From contig NZ_JAWXRD010000028.1 in the NCBI RefSeq assembly GCF_033843265.1, positions 146,741 through 210,740 on the forward strand: a DNA stretch of 64,000 bases, read 5' to 3'. The notes below the pieces were generated by a model. It worked only from the letters and a program-made list of their open reading frames with translations, ran no database searches and was not told the origin of the DNA. The number at the start of each line of letters is the position of its first letter. The stretch's first letter is position 1. This DNA is from Scandinavium lactucae (GTDB taxonomy: Bacteria; Pseudomonadota; Gammaproteobacteria; Enterobacterales; Enterobacteriaceae). Below are positions 8,195-16,542 of this stretch, piece by piece. The translations under genes and the position numbers were made by a program.

Positions 8195-9106
8195 ATGAGC
8201 GATAGCCTGAAGGATATTCCCGTTTTCGTTGCCGCCGTTGAGGCTGGCAGTTTTGCGCAGGCCGCTACCCGCTTGCATGTATCGCGCTCGGCGGTAGGGA
8301 AAAGTATTGCGCGGCTGGAAGAACGACTCGGCGTGCGTTTATTTCAGCGAACGACCCGTACGCAAAGCCTAACCGACGACGGCACGCTGTTTTACGAACG
8401 CTGCCATCGCGCGCTGGAAGATATTCGCCATGCGCAAATGCTGCTGGAATCCGGAAAACATCAGGTGAGCGGCCGCCTGCGCATCTCGTTGCCGGTGCTG
8501 TTTGGCCGACAATGCGTCGCACCGTTACTGGTCGAGTGGGCAAGAGAACACCCCGGGATCACCCTGGAAATGTCATTCAGCGATCGTGTGGTTGATATCG
8601 TGGAAGAAGGGTTTGATATGGCCATTCGCAACGGTACGCTACCTGACAGCTCATCGCTGGTGGCCAGAAAATTAGGTGAACACCGGATGGTCCTGTGCGC
8701 CGCGCCAGTGTACCTGGCAAAGAACGGCGTGCCACTGAACGTCTCCGCGCTGAATGCTCATACCACTATTAACTACCTCCAGGCAGGTAAAGTTTTGCCC
8801 TGGCAGCTCGCAGACGACGAGGGCGATGGGCATATTTTCATCCCCAAATCGCAGATTAATATGGATGATTTGCAGGCGATTGCCGATGCGGCTCTGGCGG
8901 GGCACGGTATTGCGTGGTTGCCGTGCTGGATGGTTCGCCGCGACGTAAAAGAGGACAAGCTGATTCCCCTTTTACAGCAAGCACGTGATGTGCGGTTTGA
9001 TGTTCAGGCGGTCTGGTCGCAAACGCGGCATCTGCCGCTGAAGGTGAGGCTTGCCGTAGACAGGCTGGTGGCGCGTTTGCCTGATGTGATGTCGATTGAC
9101 GGATAG
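8195..9106 (+). CDS. LysR-family transcriptional regulator
   Basis: A 303-residue LysR protein. The N-terminal helix-turn-helix (residues 4-62: VFVAAVEAGSFAQAATRLHV followed by SRSAVGKSIARLEERLGVRLF) precedes a periplasmic-binding-protein-like effector domain. Such regulators bind T-N11-A sites and commonly control the divergent gene, here the MDR reductase. The ATG at 8195 begins the canonical LysR N-terminus; a TTG at 8171 would add eight residues, and neither has a strong Shine-Dalgarno. I do not recognise a named orthologue. The pair occupies the yidA-gyrB gap, where E. coli carries other genes. Confidence 0.8.
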   Translation: MSDSLKDIPVFVAAVEAGSFAQAATRLHVSRSAVGKSIARLEERLGVRLFQRTTRTQSLTDDGTLFYERCHRALEDIRHAQMLLESGKHQVSGRLRISLPVLFGRQCVAPLLVEWAREHPGITLEMSFSDRVVDIVEEGFDMAIRNGTLPDSSSLVARKLGEHRMVLCAAPVYLAKNGVPLNVSALNAHTTINYLQAGKVLPWQLADDEGDGHIFIPKSQINMDDLQAIADAALAGHGIAWLPCWMVRRDVKEDKLIPLLQQARDVRFDVQAVWSQTRHLPLKVRLAVDRLVARLPDVMSIDG

Positions 9107-9128
9107 CGACCCCGCCATACTGAAGGCA

Positions 9129-9157
9129 TAAAAAAGCCGCGCATATCGCGCGGCTCT
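9129..9157 (-). terminator. Rho-independent terminator after gyrB
   Basis: Minus strand: AGCCGCGC, a short loop, GCGCGGCT, then TTTTTA, about 20 bp past the gyrB stop at 9177. Confidence 0.85.
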
Positions 9158-9176
9158 TCATTACAGCATCGATCGC

Positions 9177-11591
9177 TTAGATATCAATGTTCGCCGCTTT
9201 CAGGGCGTTCTCTTCGATAAAGGCACGACGCGGTTCAACGGCATCACCCATCAGGGTGGTGAACAGCTGATCGGCGGCGATGGCGTCTTTGACGGTTACG
9301 CGCAGCATACGGCGGCTTTCCGGATCCATGGTGGTTTCCCACAGCTGATCAGGGTTCATTTCACCCAGACCTTTATAACGCTGAATAGACAATCCACGAC
9401 GTGACTCTTTCACCAACCATTCCAGCGCCTGCTCGAAGCTGGCAACCGGCTGACGACGCTCGCCACGTTCGATAAACGCATCTTCTTCGATCAGACCACG
9501 CAGCTTCTCGCCGAGGGTGCAGATACGGCGGTATTCGCCCCCGGTAACGAACTCATGATCCAGCGGATAATCGGTATCCACACCGTGGGTACGCACGCGG
9601 ATGATAGGCTCGAACTGGTGCTGTTCGGCGTTCTCACGAACGTCAAACTGCCACATGCTGCCAGCCTGCTCGATTTCATTAAGCTCGGTCACCAACTGAT
9701 TTACCCAGCGGGTCACTTTCTGCTCATCGCTAAGCTCAGCTTCTGCCAGCGTTGGCTGGTAGATCAGGGCTTTCAGCAGCGAACGCGGGAAACGACGTTC
9801 CATACGGCCAATCATTTTCTGAGTCGCGTTGAATTCGGCAACCAGTTTTTCCAGCGCTTCACCAGCCAATGCCGGGGCACTGGCGTTGGTGTGCAGAGTC
9901 GCACCGTCAAGCGCGATAGCGATTTGGTACTGATCCATCGCTTCGTCGTCTTTAATGTACTGTTCCTGCTTGCCTTTCTTCACTTTGTACAGCGGCGGCT
10001 GCGCAATATACACGTGGCCACGCTCAACGATTTCTGGCATCTGACGATAGAAGAAGGTCAACAGCAGCGTACGGATGTGCGAACCATCGACGTCGGCATC
10101 GGTCATGATGATGATGCTGTGATAGCGCAGTTTGTCCGGGTTGTATTCGTCGCGACCAATGCCGCAGCCCAGGGCGGTGATAAGCGTCGCCACTTCCTGC
10201 GAAGAGAGCATTTTGTCGAAGCGCGCTTTCTCAACGTTAAGGATTTTACCCTTCAGCGGCAGAATCGCCTGGTTCTTACGGTTACGGCCCTGCTTCGCAG
10301 ACCCGCCCGCAGAGTCCCCTTCCACAAGGTACAGTTCGGACAGGGCCGGGTCACGTTCCTGACAGTCCGCCAGTTTGCCCGGCAGGCCTGCTAAGTCCAG
10401 CGCGCCTTTACGACGGGTCATTTCACGGGCTTTACGCGCCGCTTCACGGGCACGCGCCGCATCAATAATTTTGCCGACCACGATTTTCGCATCGGACGGA
10501 TTTTCAAGCAGGTATTCCGCCAGCAGTTCGTTCATCTGCTGTTCAACCGCGGTTTTCACTTCGGAAGAAACCAGCTTGTCTTTGGTCTGCGAGGAGAATT
10601 TCGGATCCGGCACTTTCACCGACACGACGGCAATCAGGCCTTCACGGGCATCGTCCCCGGTGGCACTGACTTTGGCTTTTTTGCTGTAGCCTTCTTTGTC
10701 CATGTAGGCGTTCAGGGTACGGGTCATCGCCGCACGGAAGCCCGCCAAGTGTGTGCCACCATCGCGCTGTGGAATGTTGTTGGTGAAGCAGTAGATGTTT
10801 TCCTGGAAACCATCGTTCCACTGCAGCGCCACTTCTACGCCGATACCGTCTTTTTCGGTGGAGAAGTAGAAGATATTCGGGTGAATTGGCGTTTTGTTCT
10901 TATTCAGATACTCAACGAACGCTTTGATGCCGCCTTCGTAGTGGAAATGATCTTCCTTGCCATCACGCTTGTCGCGCAGACGAATCGACACGCCGGAGTT
11001 CAGGAACGACAGCTCGCGCAGGCGTTTAGCCAGAATTTCGTATTCGAATTCAATGACGTTGGTGAAGGTTTCATAGCTCGGCCAGAAACGGACCTGTGTC
11101 CCGGTGGCTTCAGTTTCACCCGTGACTGCCAGCGGAGCCTGCGGCACACCGTGGACGTAAATCTGATTGTGGACTTTACCTTCGCGGCGAATCACCAGTT
11201 CCAGCTTCTGCGACAGGGCGTTTACAACGGAAACGCCAACGCCGTGCAGACCGCCGGACACCTTATAGGAGTTATCATCGAATTTACCGCCTGCGTGCAG
11301 GACGGTCATGATCACTTCCGCCGCAGAAACCCCCTCTTCCGGGTGAATGCCGGTCGGAATACCACGGCCATCATCCGTTACGGAAACGGAGTTATCGGCG
11401 TGAATGGTGACCACGATGTCTTTACAGTGACCCGCGAGCGCTTCGTCGATAGCGTTATCCACGACCTCGAATACCATGTGGTGCAGACCGGTGCCGTCAT
11501 CCGTGTCGCCGATATACATACCCGGGCGCTTACGCACCGCATCCAGCCCTTTCAGGACTTTGATACTGGAGGAGTCATAAGAATTCGACAT
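9177..11591 (-). CDS. gyrB: DNA gyrase subunit B
   Basis: An 804-residue GyrB, the E. coli length. The GHKL ATPase domain has VVDNAIDEA (Asn46), DDGRGIP (Asp73) and the flexible lid loop VSGGLHGVG. The TOPRIM domain has EGDSAGGSAKQGRN (Glu424, Asp426) and MTDADVDGSHIRT (Asp498/500), with the approximately 170-residue insertion found in gamma-proteobacteria. With GyrA it introduces negative supercoils using ATP. The resistance-determining positions Asp426 and Lys447 are wild type, so no coumarin or quinolone resistance change is visible there. It is the last gene of dnaA-dnaN-recF-gyrB, 28 bp after recF. ATG at 11591; the TTG just before it is ignored. Confidence 0.99.
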   Translation of the reverse strand: MSNSYDSSSIKVLKGLDAVRKRPGMYIGDTDDGTGLHHMVFEVVDNAIDEALAGHCKDIVVTIHADNSVSVTDDGRGIPTGIHPEEGVSAAEVIMTVLHAGGKFDDNSYKVSGGLHGVGVSVVNALSQKLELVIRREGKVHNQIYVHGVPQAPLAVTGETEATGTQVRFWPSYETFTNVIEFEYEILAKRLRELSFLNSGVSIRLRDKRDGKEDHFHYEGGIKAFVEYLNKNKTPIHPNIFYFSTEKDGIGVEVALQWNDGFQENIYCFTNNIPQRDGGTHLAGFRAAMTRTLNAYMDKEGYSKKAKVSATGDDAREGLIAVVSVKVPDPKFSSQTKDKLVSSEVKTAVEQQMNELLAEYLLENPSDAKIVVGKIIDAARAREAARKAREMTRRKGALDLAGLPGKLADCQERDPALSELYLVEGDSAGGSAKQGRNRKNQAILPLKGKILNVEKARFDKMLSSQEVATLITALGCGIGRDEYNPDKLRYHSIIIMTDADVDGSHIRTLLLTFFYRQMPEIVERGHVYIAQPPLYKVKKGKQEQYIKDDEAMDQYQIAIALDGATLHTNASAPALAGEALEKLVAEFNATQKMIGRMERRFPRSLLKALIYQPTLAEAELSDEQKVTRWVNQLVTELNEIEQAGSMWQFDVRENAEQHQFEPIIRVRTHGVDTDYPLDHEFVTGGEYRRICTLGEKLRGLIEEDAFIERGERRQPVASFEQALEWLVKESRRGLSIQRYKGLGEMNPDQLWETTMDPESRRMLRVTVKDAIAADQLFTTLMGDAVEPRRAFIEENALKAANIDI

Positions 11592-11619
11592 CAACGTTTC
11601 TCGCTCATTTAAACTTGGG

Positions 11620-12693
11620 TTAATCCGTTATTTTACCTTTTTCCACGCTGAACATCTTCGAATTTTTGTCCGACATGTCCATTACGTGTTCAGCGCTAAT
11701 CGCACTGACAAAAACCTGCGACTCGGTCGCTTTGAGCCTGCTTGCTAACAGACCGCGGCGCTCGTCATCAAGTTCCGAGGCAAAATCATCTATGAGGTAC
11801 AGGCAGCGTCGCCCGCTTTCACGGGTCAGAAACTCACCTTGCGCCAGACGTAAGGCGCACATCAGCAGTTTGAGCTGCCCTCGCGAAAGCGTGTCCTCCA
11901 CCGGTGCGCCATCAGCACGAATGCGGAAATCCGCTTTGTGCGGCCCGTGGGCGGTGTAGGTCAGCATACGATCGCGCTCGAAGTTCCGTTCAAGCACCTC
12001 AGAATAGTCGGTCTCTTTTTCCCAGCCACGCTGGAAAGAAAAGCTGAGACTGAACTCAGGAAGAAACTGTTTGCAGGTATCTGCCATATCTTCGGCGATG
12101 CCTGCGCTGTACTCCGCTCGCCATTGGCTGATTTGCTCTGCCAGCGGAATAAGTTCGAGATCCCACGGGCGCAGCTGCGCGTAGCGGGTCACCTGACGCA
12201 ATGCGGCGTTACGCTGTTTCAGCAAACGCTTGAGATTGCTCCAGGCGGTAAAGAAACCGGCTTCGTTGTGAAAGCATCCCCAATCCAGGAACGATCTTCT
12301 GTATTTAGGGCCGCCGTTGAGTAATGTAAACCCTTCGGGGGTGATGAGCTGCATCGGCATCAGCAGCGCCAGCTCGGCCACCTTGTGACCGTCGGTGCCG
12401 TCGATGCGGACTTTGCTATCGCCCTGTTTGTCTTTGGTGAGGCCAATCGAGATTTCGCGTTCCTGGCCCTGCAAGCGCCCGTGTAAAACAAAGGACTCCT
12501 GCTCATGGCGGATCACGCGGCCTATCTGCAAACTGCGAAACGCCCGACCGTGGCCGAGCGTATAGATGGCTTCCAGCACGCTGGTTTTGCCACTGCCGTT
12601 AGCGCCGACCAGAAAGTTAAAGCCAGGGGATAGTGCAAGATCCGCGCTCTCGATGTTGCGAAAGTCGCGGATCAACAAGCGGGTTAACGCCAT
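11620..12693 (-). CDS. recF: DNA replication and repair protein RecF
   Basis: A 357-residue SMC-like ATPase: Walker A GANGSGKT (30-37), signature region LSRGQLKLL, and Walker B LYLIDDFASELD near residue 300. RecF with RecO/RecR loads RecA at single-strand gaps during post-replication repair and fork restart. The start ATG overlaps the dnaN stop as TAATG, so translation is probably coupled. Length equals E. coli RecF. Its position between dnaN and gyrB is the standard arrangement. Confidence 0.98.
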   Translation of the reverse strand: MALTRLLIRDFRNIESADLALSPGFNFLVGANGSGKTSVLEAIYTLGHGRAFRSLQIGRVIRHEQESFVLHGRLQGQEREISIGLTKDKQGDSKVRIDGTDGHKVAELALLMPMQLITPEGFTLLNGGPKYRRSFLDWGCFHNEAGFFTAWSNLKRLLKQRNAALRQVTRYAQLRPWDLELIPLAEQISQWRAEYSAGIAEDMADTCKQFLPEFSLSFSFQRGWEKETDYSEVLERNFERDRMLTYTAHGPHKADFRIRADGAPVEDTLSRGQLKLLMCALRLAQGEFLTRESGRRCLYLIDDFASELDDERRGLLASRLKATESQVFVSAISAEHVMDMSDKNSKMFSVEKGKITD

Positions 12694-13793
12694 TACAATC
12701 TCATTGGCATAACGACGTAAGCCGCGCTCTGGCTGGCTGCGTCTTCAATCTGGACGCTGGAAACAGAATCGGTCAGCAGAATACGGACGTTTTCACACTT
12801 CAGCGCGTTGAGCACGTCCAGTACGTAGCTGACGTTAAAGCCGATTTCCATCTCGGTCCCGGCGTAGGTCACATCCAGAATTTCTTCTGCTTCTTCCTGC
12901 TCCGGGTTGTTGGCGGTGATTTTCAGCTGATTTTCGCTGACATACAGACGTACACCGCGGAACTTCTCGTTCGAGAGAATGGCCGCGCGGGCAAACGCCT
13001 GCTTGAGAATATCGCAGCCTGCATCCAGGTGTTTATCCGGATTTTTCGGCAACACGCGACGGTAGTCCGGGAAACGGCCATCCACCAGTTTAGAGGTGAA
13101 GATGAAATCGCCCACGTGCGCACGGATGTTGTTGCTGCCAATCTGCACGCGCATTGGGTTTTCGCCGCCGTCGAGCATACGCATCAGCTCAATGACGCCT
13201 TTACGCGGCACGATAACCGAATGGTTCGGTAACGTTTCGCCGATCGGCATGGAACAGACCGCCAGACGGTGACCGTCGGTCGCCACGGTACGCAGTTCTT
13301 CCCCTTCGGTTTCGAACAGCATGCCGTTTAAATAGTAGCGAACGTCCTGATGCGCCATCGAGAACTGCGTCGCTTCAATCAGACGTTTCATCGTCGCCTG
13401 GGCCACGGTGAATTCGACTTCACTCTGCCAGTCGTCGAGGTTCGGGAAGTCAGCAGCAGGCAGCGTGGACAGCGAGAAACGGCTGCGGCCAGAGCGCACC
13501 AACATACGGTCGCCCTCAAGCTGCACGGCGATTTCTGCGCCTTCCGGCAGACCACGGCAAATATCGAAGAACTTGCGCGCCGGCACGGTGGTAGCACCCG
13601 GCTCGTGCGGCTGGGACAGCGCGACGCGTGCGACCATTTCCATTTCAAGGTCGGTCCCGGTCAGTGACAGGGAACCGTCTGCGACCTGCAACAGCAGATT
13701 GCCCAGAATCGGCAACGTTGGGCGGCCACCTAATGGGCCACTTACCTGCTGCAGTGGTTTTAATAAATGTTCACGTTCAACGGTAAATTTCAT
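12693..13793 (-). CDS. dnaN: DNA polymerase III beta subunit (sliding clamp)
   Basis: A 366-residue beta clamp with three tandem clamp folds, starting MKFTVEREHLLKPLQQVSGP and ending in the hydrophobic VVMPMRL tail that forms part of the binding cleft for polymerases, MutS and Hda. It dimerises into a ring that tethers Pol III to DNA. It lies 4 bp after dnaA and shares TAATG with recF, giving a tight operon. Sequence and length match E. coli DnaN. Confidence 0.99.
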   Translation of the reverse strand: MKFTVEREHLLKPLQQVSGPLGGRPTLPILGNLLLQVADGSLSLTGTDLEMEMVARVALSQPHEPGATTVPARKFFDICRGLPEGAEIAVQLEGDRMLVRSGRSRFSLSTLPAADFPNLDDWQSEVEFTVAQATMKRLIEATQFSMAHQDVRYYLNGMLFETEGEELRTVATDGHRLAVCSMPIGETLPNHSVIVPRKGVIELMRMLDGGENPMRVQIGSNNIRAHVGDFIFTSKLVDGRFPDYRRVLPKNPDKHLDAGCDILKQAFARAAILSNEKFRGVRLYVSENQLKITANNPEQEEAEEILDVTYAGTEMEIGFNVSYVLDVLNALKCENVRILLTDSVSSVQIEDAASQSAAYVVMPMRL

Positions 13794-13797
13794 AGCG

Positions 13798-15201
13798 TCA
13801 CGAAGATAATGTTCTGATTAAATTGGAGAAATCTTCTTTGATGTCATGGCTTTCTTCACGCAACTGCTCGATCTTGCGGCACGCATGCAGCACGGTCGTG
13901 TGGTCGCGGCCACCAAACGCATCGCCGATTTCCGGCAGGCTGTGGTTAGTGAGCTCTTTGGCCAGCGCCATCGCCATCTGGCGCGGACGCGCCACAGAGC
14001 GGGAACGACGCTTGGACAGTAGATCCGCCACTTTGATCTTATAGTATTCCGCCACCGTCTTCTGAATATTGTCGATGGTGACCAGTTTTTCCTGCAGCGC
14101 CAGCAGATCGCGCAGCGCTTCACGCACGAAATCGATGGTTATCGCCCGGCCGGTAAAGTTGGCGTTGGCAATAACACGGTTCAATGCGCCTTCAAGCTCA
14201 CGCACGTTGGAGCGCAGACGTTTGGCAATGAAGAACGCCACTTCACCCGGCAGACGGATATCATTCTCGTCGGCCTTTTTCATCAGGATCGCCACGCGCG
14301 TTTCCAGCTCAGGCGGCTCGATCGCGACGGTTAGTCCCCAGCCGAAACGGGATTTCAGACGATCTTCAACGCCATTGATCTCTTTTGGATAGCGATCCGA
14401 TGTCAGGATGATCTGTTGATTCCCTTCCAGCAGGGCATTGAAGGTGTGGAAGAATTCTTCCTGGGAACGCTCTTTGTTGGCAAAGAACTGAATGTCATCA
14501 ATAAGCAGGGCGTCAACGGAACGGTAGTAGCGTTTGAACTCTTCGATGGCGTTGTTTTGCAGAGCTTTCACCATGTCCTGCACAAAACGCTCGGAGTGCA
14601 TGTACACCACTTTGGCGTTCGGTTTACGGGCAATGATGCCATTGCCTACGGCGTGTAAAAGGTGCGTTTTACCGAGACCCGTACCGCCATAAAGGAATAA
14701 AGGGTTGTAAGCGCCGCCGGGGTTATCCGCCACCTGACGTGCCGCTGCCCGAGCCAGCTGGTTCGATTTACCTTCGACGAAGTTATCAAAGGTATGCTTA
14801 ACGTTGACGTTGGAGCGGTAGGAGTGCTCTGCCGGGGCGGGAACGTTGTCCCAGCCCGAGCGCGTCTGGTGCGTGGCGCGGGGGATCTGCTGCTGAACCT
14901 GAGCGTGCGCCTGAACCGTAGCGACCTGCGCGGTTTCCTTCACGACCTGCACGGCAGGACGGGCACCGACTTCAAATCGCAGCTGCGGGGCATCAGCACC
15001 GCAGAAATCGTTCAACAGTCCGTTGATGTTATTAAGGTACTTATCCCTTACCCAATCGAGCACGAAACGGTTTGGTGCATATAATGCCAGCGTGTTATCG
15101 CTTAGTTCCGCCTGCAATGGGCGGATCCACATGCTGAATTCTGTGGCTGGTAACTCATCCTGCAATCGGGCAAGACACTGCTGCCAAAGCGAAAGTGACA
15201 C
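13798..15201 (-). CDS. dnaA: Chromosomal replication initiator DnaA
   Basis: A 467-residue initiator with all four domains. Domain I begins SLSLWQQCLARLQDELP. Domain III is an AAA+ module with Walker A GGTGLGKTHLLHA (about 170-182) and Walker B ALLIDDIQF. Domain IV carries the DnaA-box signature GGRDHTTVLHACRKI. DnaA-ATP oligomerises on oriC (here 30 kb away) and melts the AT-rich 13-mers. The GTG at 15201 is chosen because it begins the conserved MSLSLWQQ sequence and gives the family length; an upstream in-frame ATG at 15357 would add 52 unrelated residues. It is the first gene of the dnaA-dnaN-recF-gyrB operon. Confidence 0.99.
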   Translation of the reverse strand: MSLSLWQQCLARLQDELPATEFSMWIRPLQAELSDNTLALYAPNRFVLDWVRDKYLNNINGLLNDFCGADAPQLRFEVGARPAVQVVKETAQVATVQAHAQVQQQIPRATHQTRSGWDNVPAPAEHSYRSNVNVKHTFDNFVEGKSNQLARAAARQVADNPGGAYNPLFLYGGTGLGKTHLLHAVGNGIIARKPNAKVVYMHSERFVQDMVKALQNNAIEEFKRYYRSVDALLIDDIQFFANKERSQEEFFHTFNALLEGNQQIILTSDRYPKEINGVEDRLKSRFGWGLTVAIEPPELETRVAILMKKADENDIRLPGEVAFFIAKRLRSNVRELEGALNRVIANANFTGRAITIDFVREALRDLLALQEKLVTIDNIQKTVAEYYKIKVADLLSKRRSRSVARPRQMAMALAKELTNHSLPEIGDAFGGRDHTTVLHACRKIEQLREESHDIKEDFSNLIRTLSS

Positions 15202-15406
15202 GGCGGACTCCACTCGAACTAAAAAAAAGGGTGAAACTGAAATAATGATTGTTGGCACACGTCGGACAGCCCACAGGTCGGTGAGGGTGACGTGCGAACC
15301 GCTATCAGCGGTTATACCCCGTTCAGGATCCAGGAAACGATCGGGACCGCGGATCATAGCCTAAACTGAGCCAGAGATCTTCTGTTTCTCACAGATTCTT
15401 CCCGAT

Positions 15407-15415
15407 TTATCCACA
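15407..15415 (+). promoter_or_regulatory. DnaA box in the dnaA-rpmH divergent control region
   Basis: A perfect TTATCCACA lies about 206 bp before the dnaA start, in the 600-bp divergent gap (15202-15802). In E. coli an identical box between the two dnaA promoters mediates autorepression; the same role is inferred. The gap otherwise holds the dnaA and rpmH promoters and no convincing gene. Confidence 0.75.
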
Positions 15416-15672
15416 GGGAAGATCGAGACCGGCTAAGTGTAAACGATCCTGTCTCGGGTGAGGGGCGATTTCGCCCGCATATTGGAAAATTTAATGAGTG
15501 ACGACAATTTTTTGCTTAATCGATCTAATAAAGATCCCGGGCGATCCTTGCGATTTCAACGCCAGGCTTTATAATCCTCCACCCGGTGCGAGCTACAGGT
15601 TAACCCGTACCGGAGCCGGTCATTTTCCATGCGAAATCGTGCGGAAATACGCGGGAAATAAGGTAAAGAGAA

Positions 15673-15701
15673 TTGACTCCGGAGTGTACAATTATTACAA
15701 T
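15673..15701 (+). promoter_or_regulatory. Sigma-70 promoter of rpmH-rnpA
   Basis: TTGACT (15673-15678), 17 bases, TACAAT (15696-15701), about 100 bp before the rpmH ATG, reading toward rpmH. Strength and place fit the major ribosomal-protein promoter. Confidence 0.75.
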
Positions 15702-15802
15702 CCGGCCTCTTTAATCACCCACACTGAAGCGGAAGTCGTTCGAAACTCGTTCGGGTACACGCAAAAGTCAGTGAATTTATTCAAGTTTAGGTAGAAATCG
15801 CC

Positions 15803-15943
15803 ATGAAACGCACTTTTCAACCGTCTGTACTGAAGCGCAACCGTTCTCACGGCTTCCGTGCTCGTATGGCTACTAAAAATGGTCGTCAGGTTCTGGCACG
15901 TCGTCGTGCTAAAGGCCGTTCTCGTCTGACCGTTTCCAAGTAA
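15803..15943 (+). CDS. rpmH: 50S ribosomal protein L34
   Basis: A 46-residue, extremely basic protein: MKRTFQPSVLKRNRSHGFR followed by an RMATKNGRQVLARRRAKGRS-type segment and ending LTVSK. It is identical or nearly identical to E. coli L34, a component of the large ribosomal subunit that binds 23S rRNA domains I and III. The ATG at 15803 follows a short leader. The gene leads the operon with rnpA, whose GTG start is 17 bp downstream. Confidence 0.98.
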   Translation: MKRTFQPSVLKRNRSHGFRARMATKNGRQVLARRRAKGRSRLTVSK

Positions 15944-15959
15944 TAAAGCTAACCCCTGA

Positions 15960-16319
15960 GTGGTTAAGCTAGCATTTCCCAGGGAGTTACGTTTGTTAAC
16001 TCCCTCTCATTTCACATTCGTCTTCCAGCAGCCGCAACGGGCTGGCACGCCGCAAATCACCATCCTCGGCCGCCTAAATTCGCTGGGGCATCCCCGCATC
16101 GGTCTTACTGTCGCCAAGAAAAACGTTAAACGCGCCCATGAACGCAATCGGATTAAACGTCTGACGCGTGAGAGCTTCCGTTTACGTCAGCATGAACTTC
16201 CCGCAATGGATTTCGTGGTGGTAGCTAAGAAAGGGGTTGCAGACCTCGATAACCGGGCACTTACGGAAGCGTTGGAAAAATTATGGCGTCGTCACTGTCG
16301 CCTGGCTCACGGGTCCTGA
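15960..16319 (+). CDS. rnpA: Ribonuclease P protein component
   Basis: A 119-residue basic RNase P protein, starting with GTG (VKLAFPRELRLLTPSHFTFV after the initiator). It holds the RNR signature region KKNVKRAHERNRIKRLTRE near residues 55-72, which contacts the catalytic RNA and the tRNA leader. It assists M1 RNA in 5' maturation of tRNAs. The GTG at 15960 matches the E. coli start. Its 3' end overlaps yidD by 37 bp in another frame, a conserved arrangement. Confidence 0.98.
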   Translation: MVKLAFPRELRLLTPSHFTFVFQQPQRAGTPQITILGRLNSLGHPRIGLTVAKKNVKRAHERNRIKRLTRESFRLRQHELPAMDFVVVAKKGVADLDNRALTEALEKLWRRHCRLAHGS

Positions 16320-16540
16320 TAGCCCTTATCCGGGTCTATCAACGCCTGATTAGTCCGCTACTCGGGCCACACTGCCGTTTTACCCCCACCTGTTCACAAT
16401 ACGGAATTGAGGCATTGCGCAGGTTTGGAATGATAAAAGGCAGTTGGTTGACGGTGAAACGCGTATTAAAATGCCACCCTTTACACCCGGGTGGTGACGA
16501 TCCCGTCCCACCAGGACCAACAAACACCAGAGAACACTAA
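16283..16540 (+). CDS. yidD: Membrane protein insertion efficiency factor YidD
   Basis: An 85-residue protein with the YidD/haemolytic-domain motif CRFTPTCSQYGIEALRRFG and CHPLHPGG. It is a small amphipathic protein at the inner membrane that helps YidC-dependent insertion. It starts inside rnpA (37-bp overlap) and its stop is followed two bases later by the yidC ATG, so the insertion factor and the insertase are co-expressed. Residues match E. coli YidD apart from a few changes. Confidence 0.97.
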   Translation: MASSLSPGSRVLIALIRVYQRLISPLLGPHCRFTPTCSQYGIEALRRFGMIKGSWLTVKRVLKCHPLHPGGDDPVPPGPTNTREH

Positions 16541-16542
16541 CG

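Noticed and set aside
15498..15794. 98-codon ORF upstream of rpmH
   Set aside because: It spans the rpmH promoter elements and dnaA control region; composition and lack of conservation indicate chance.
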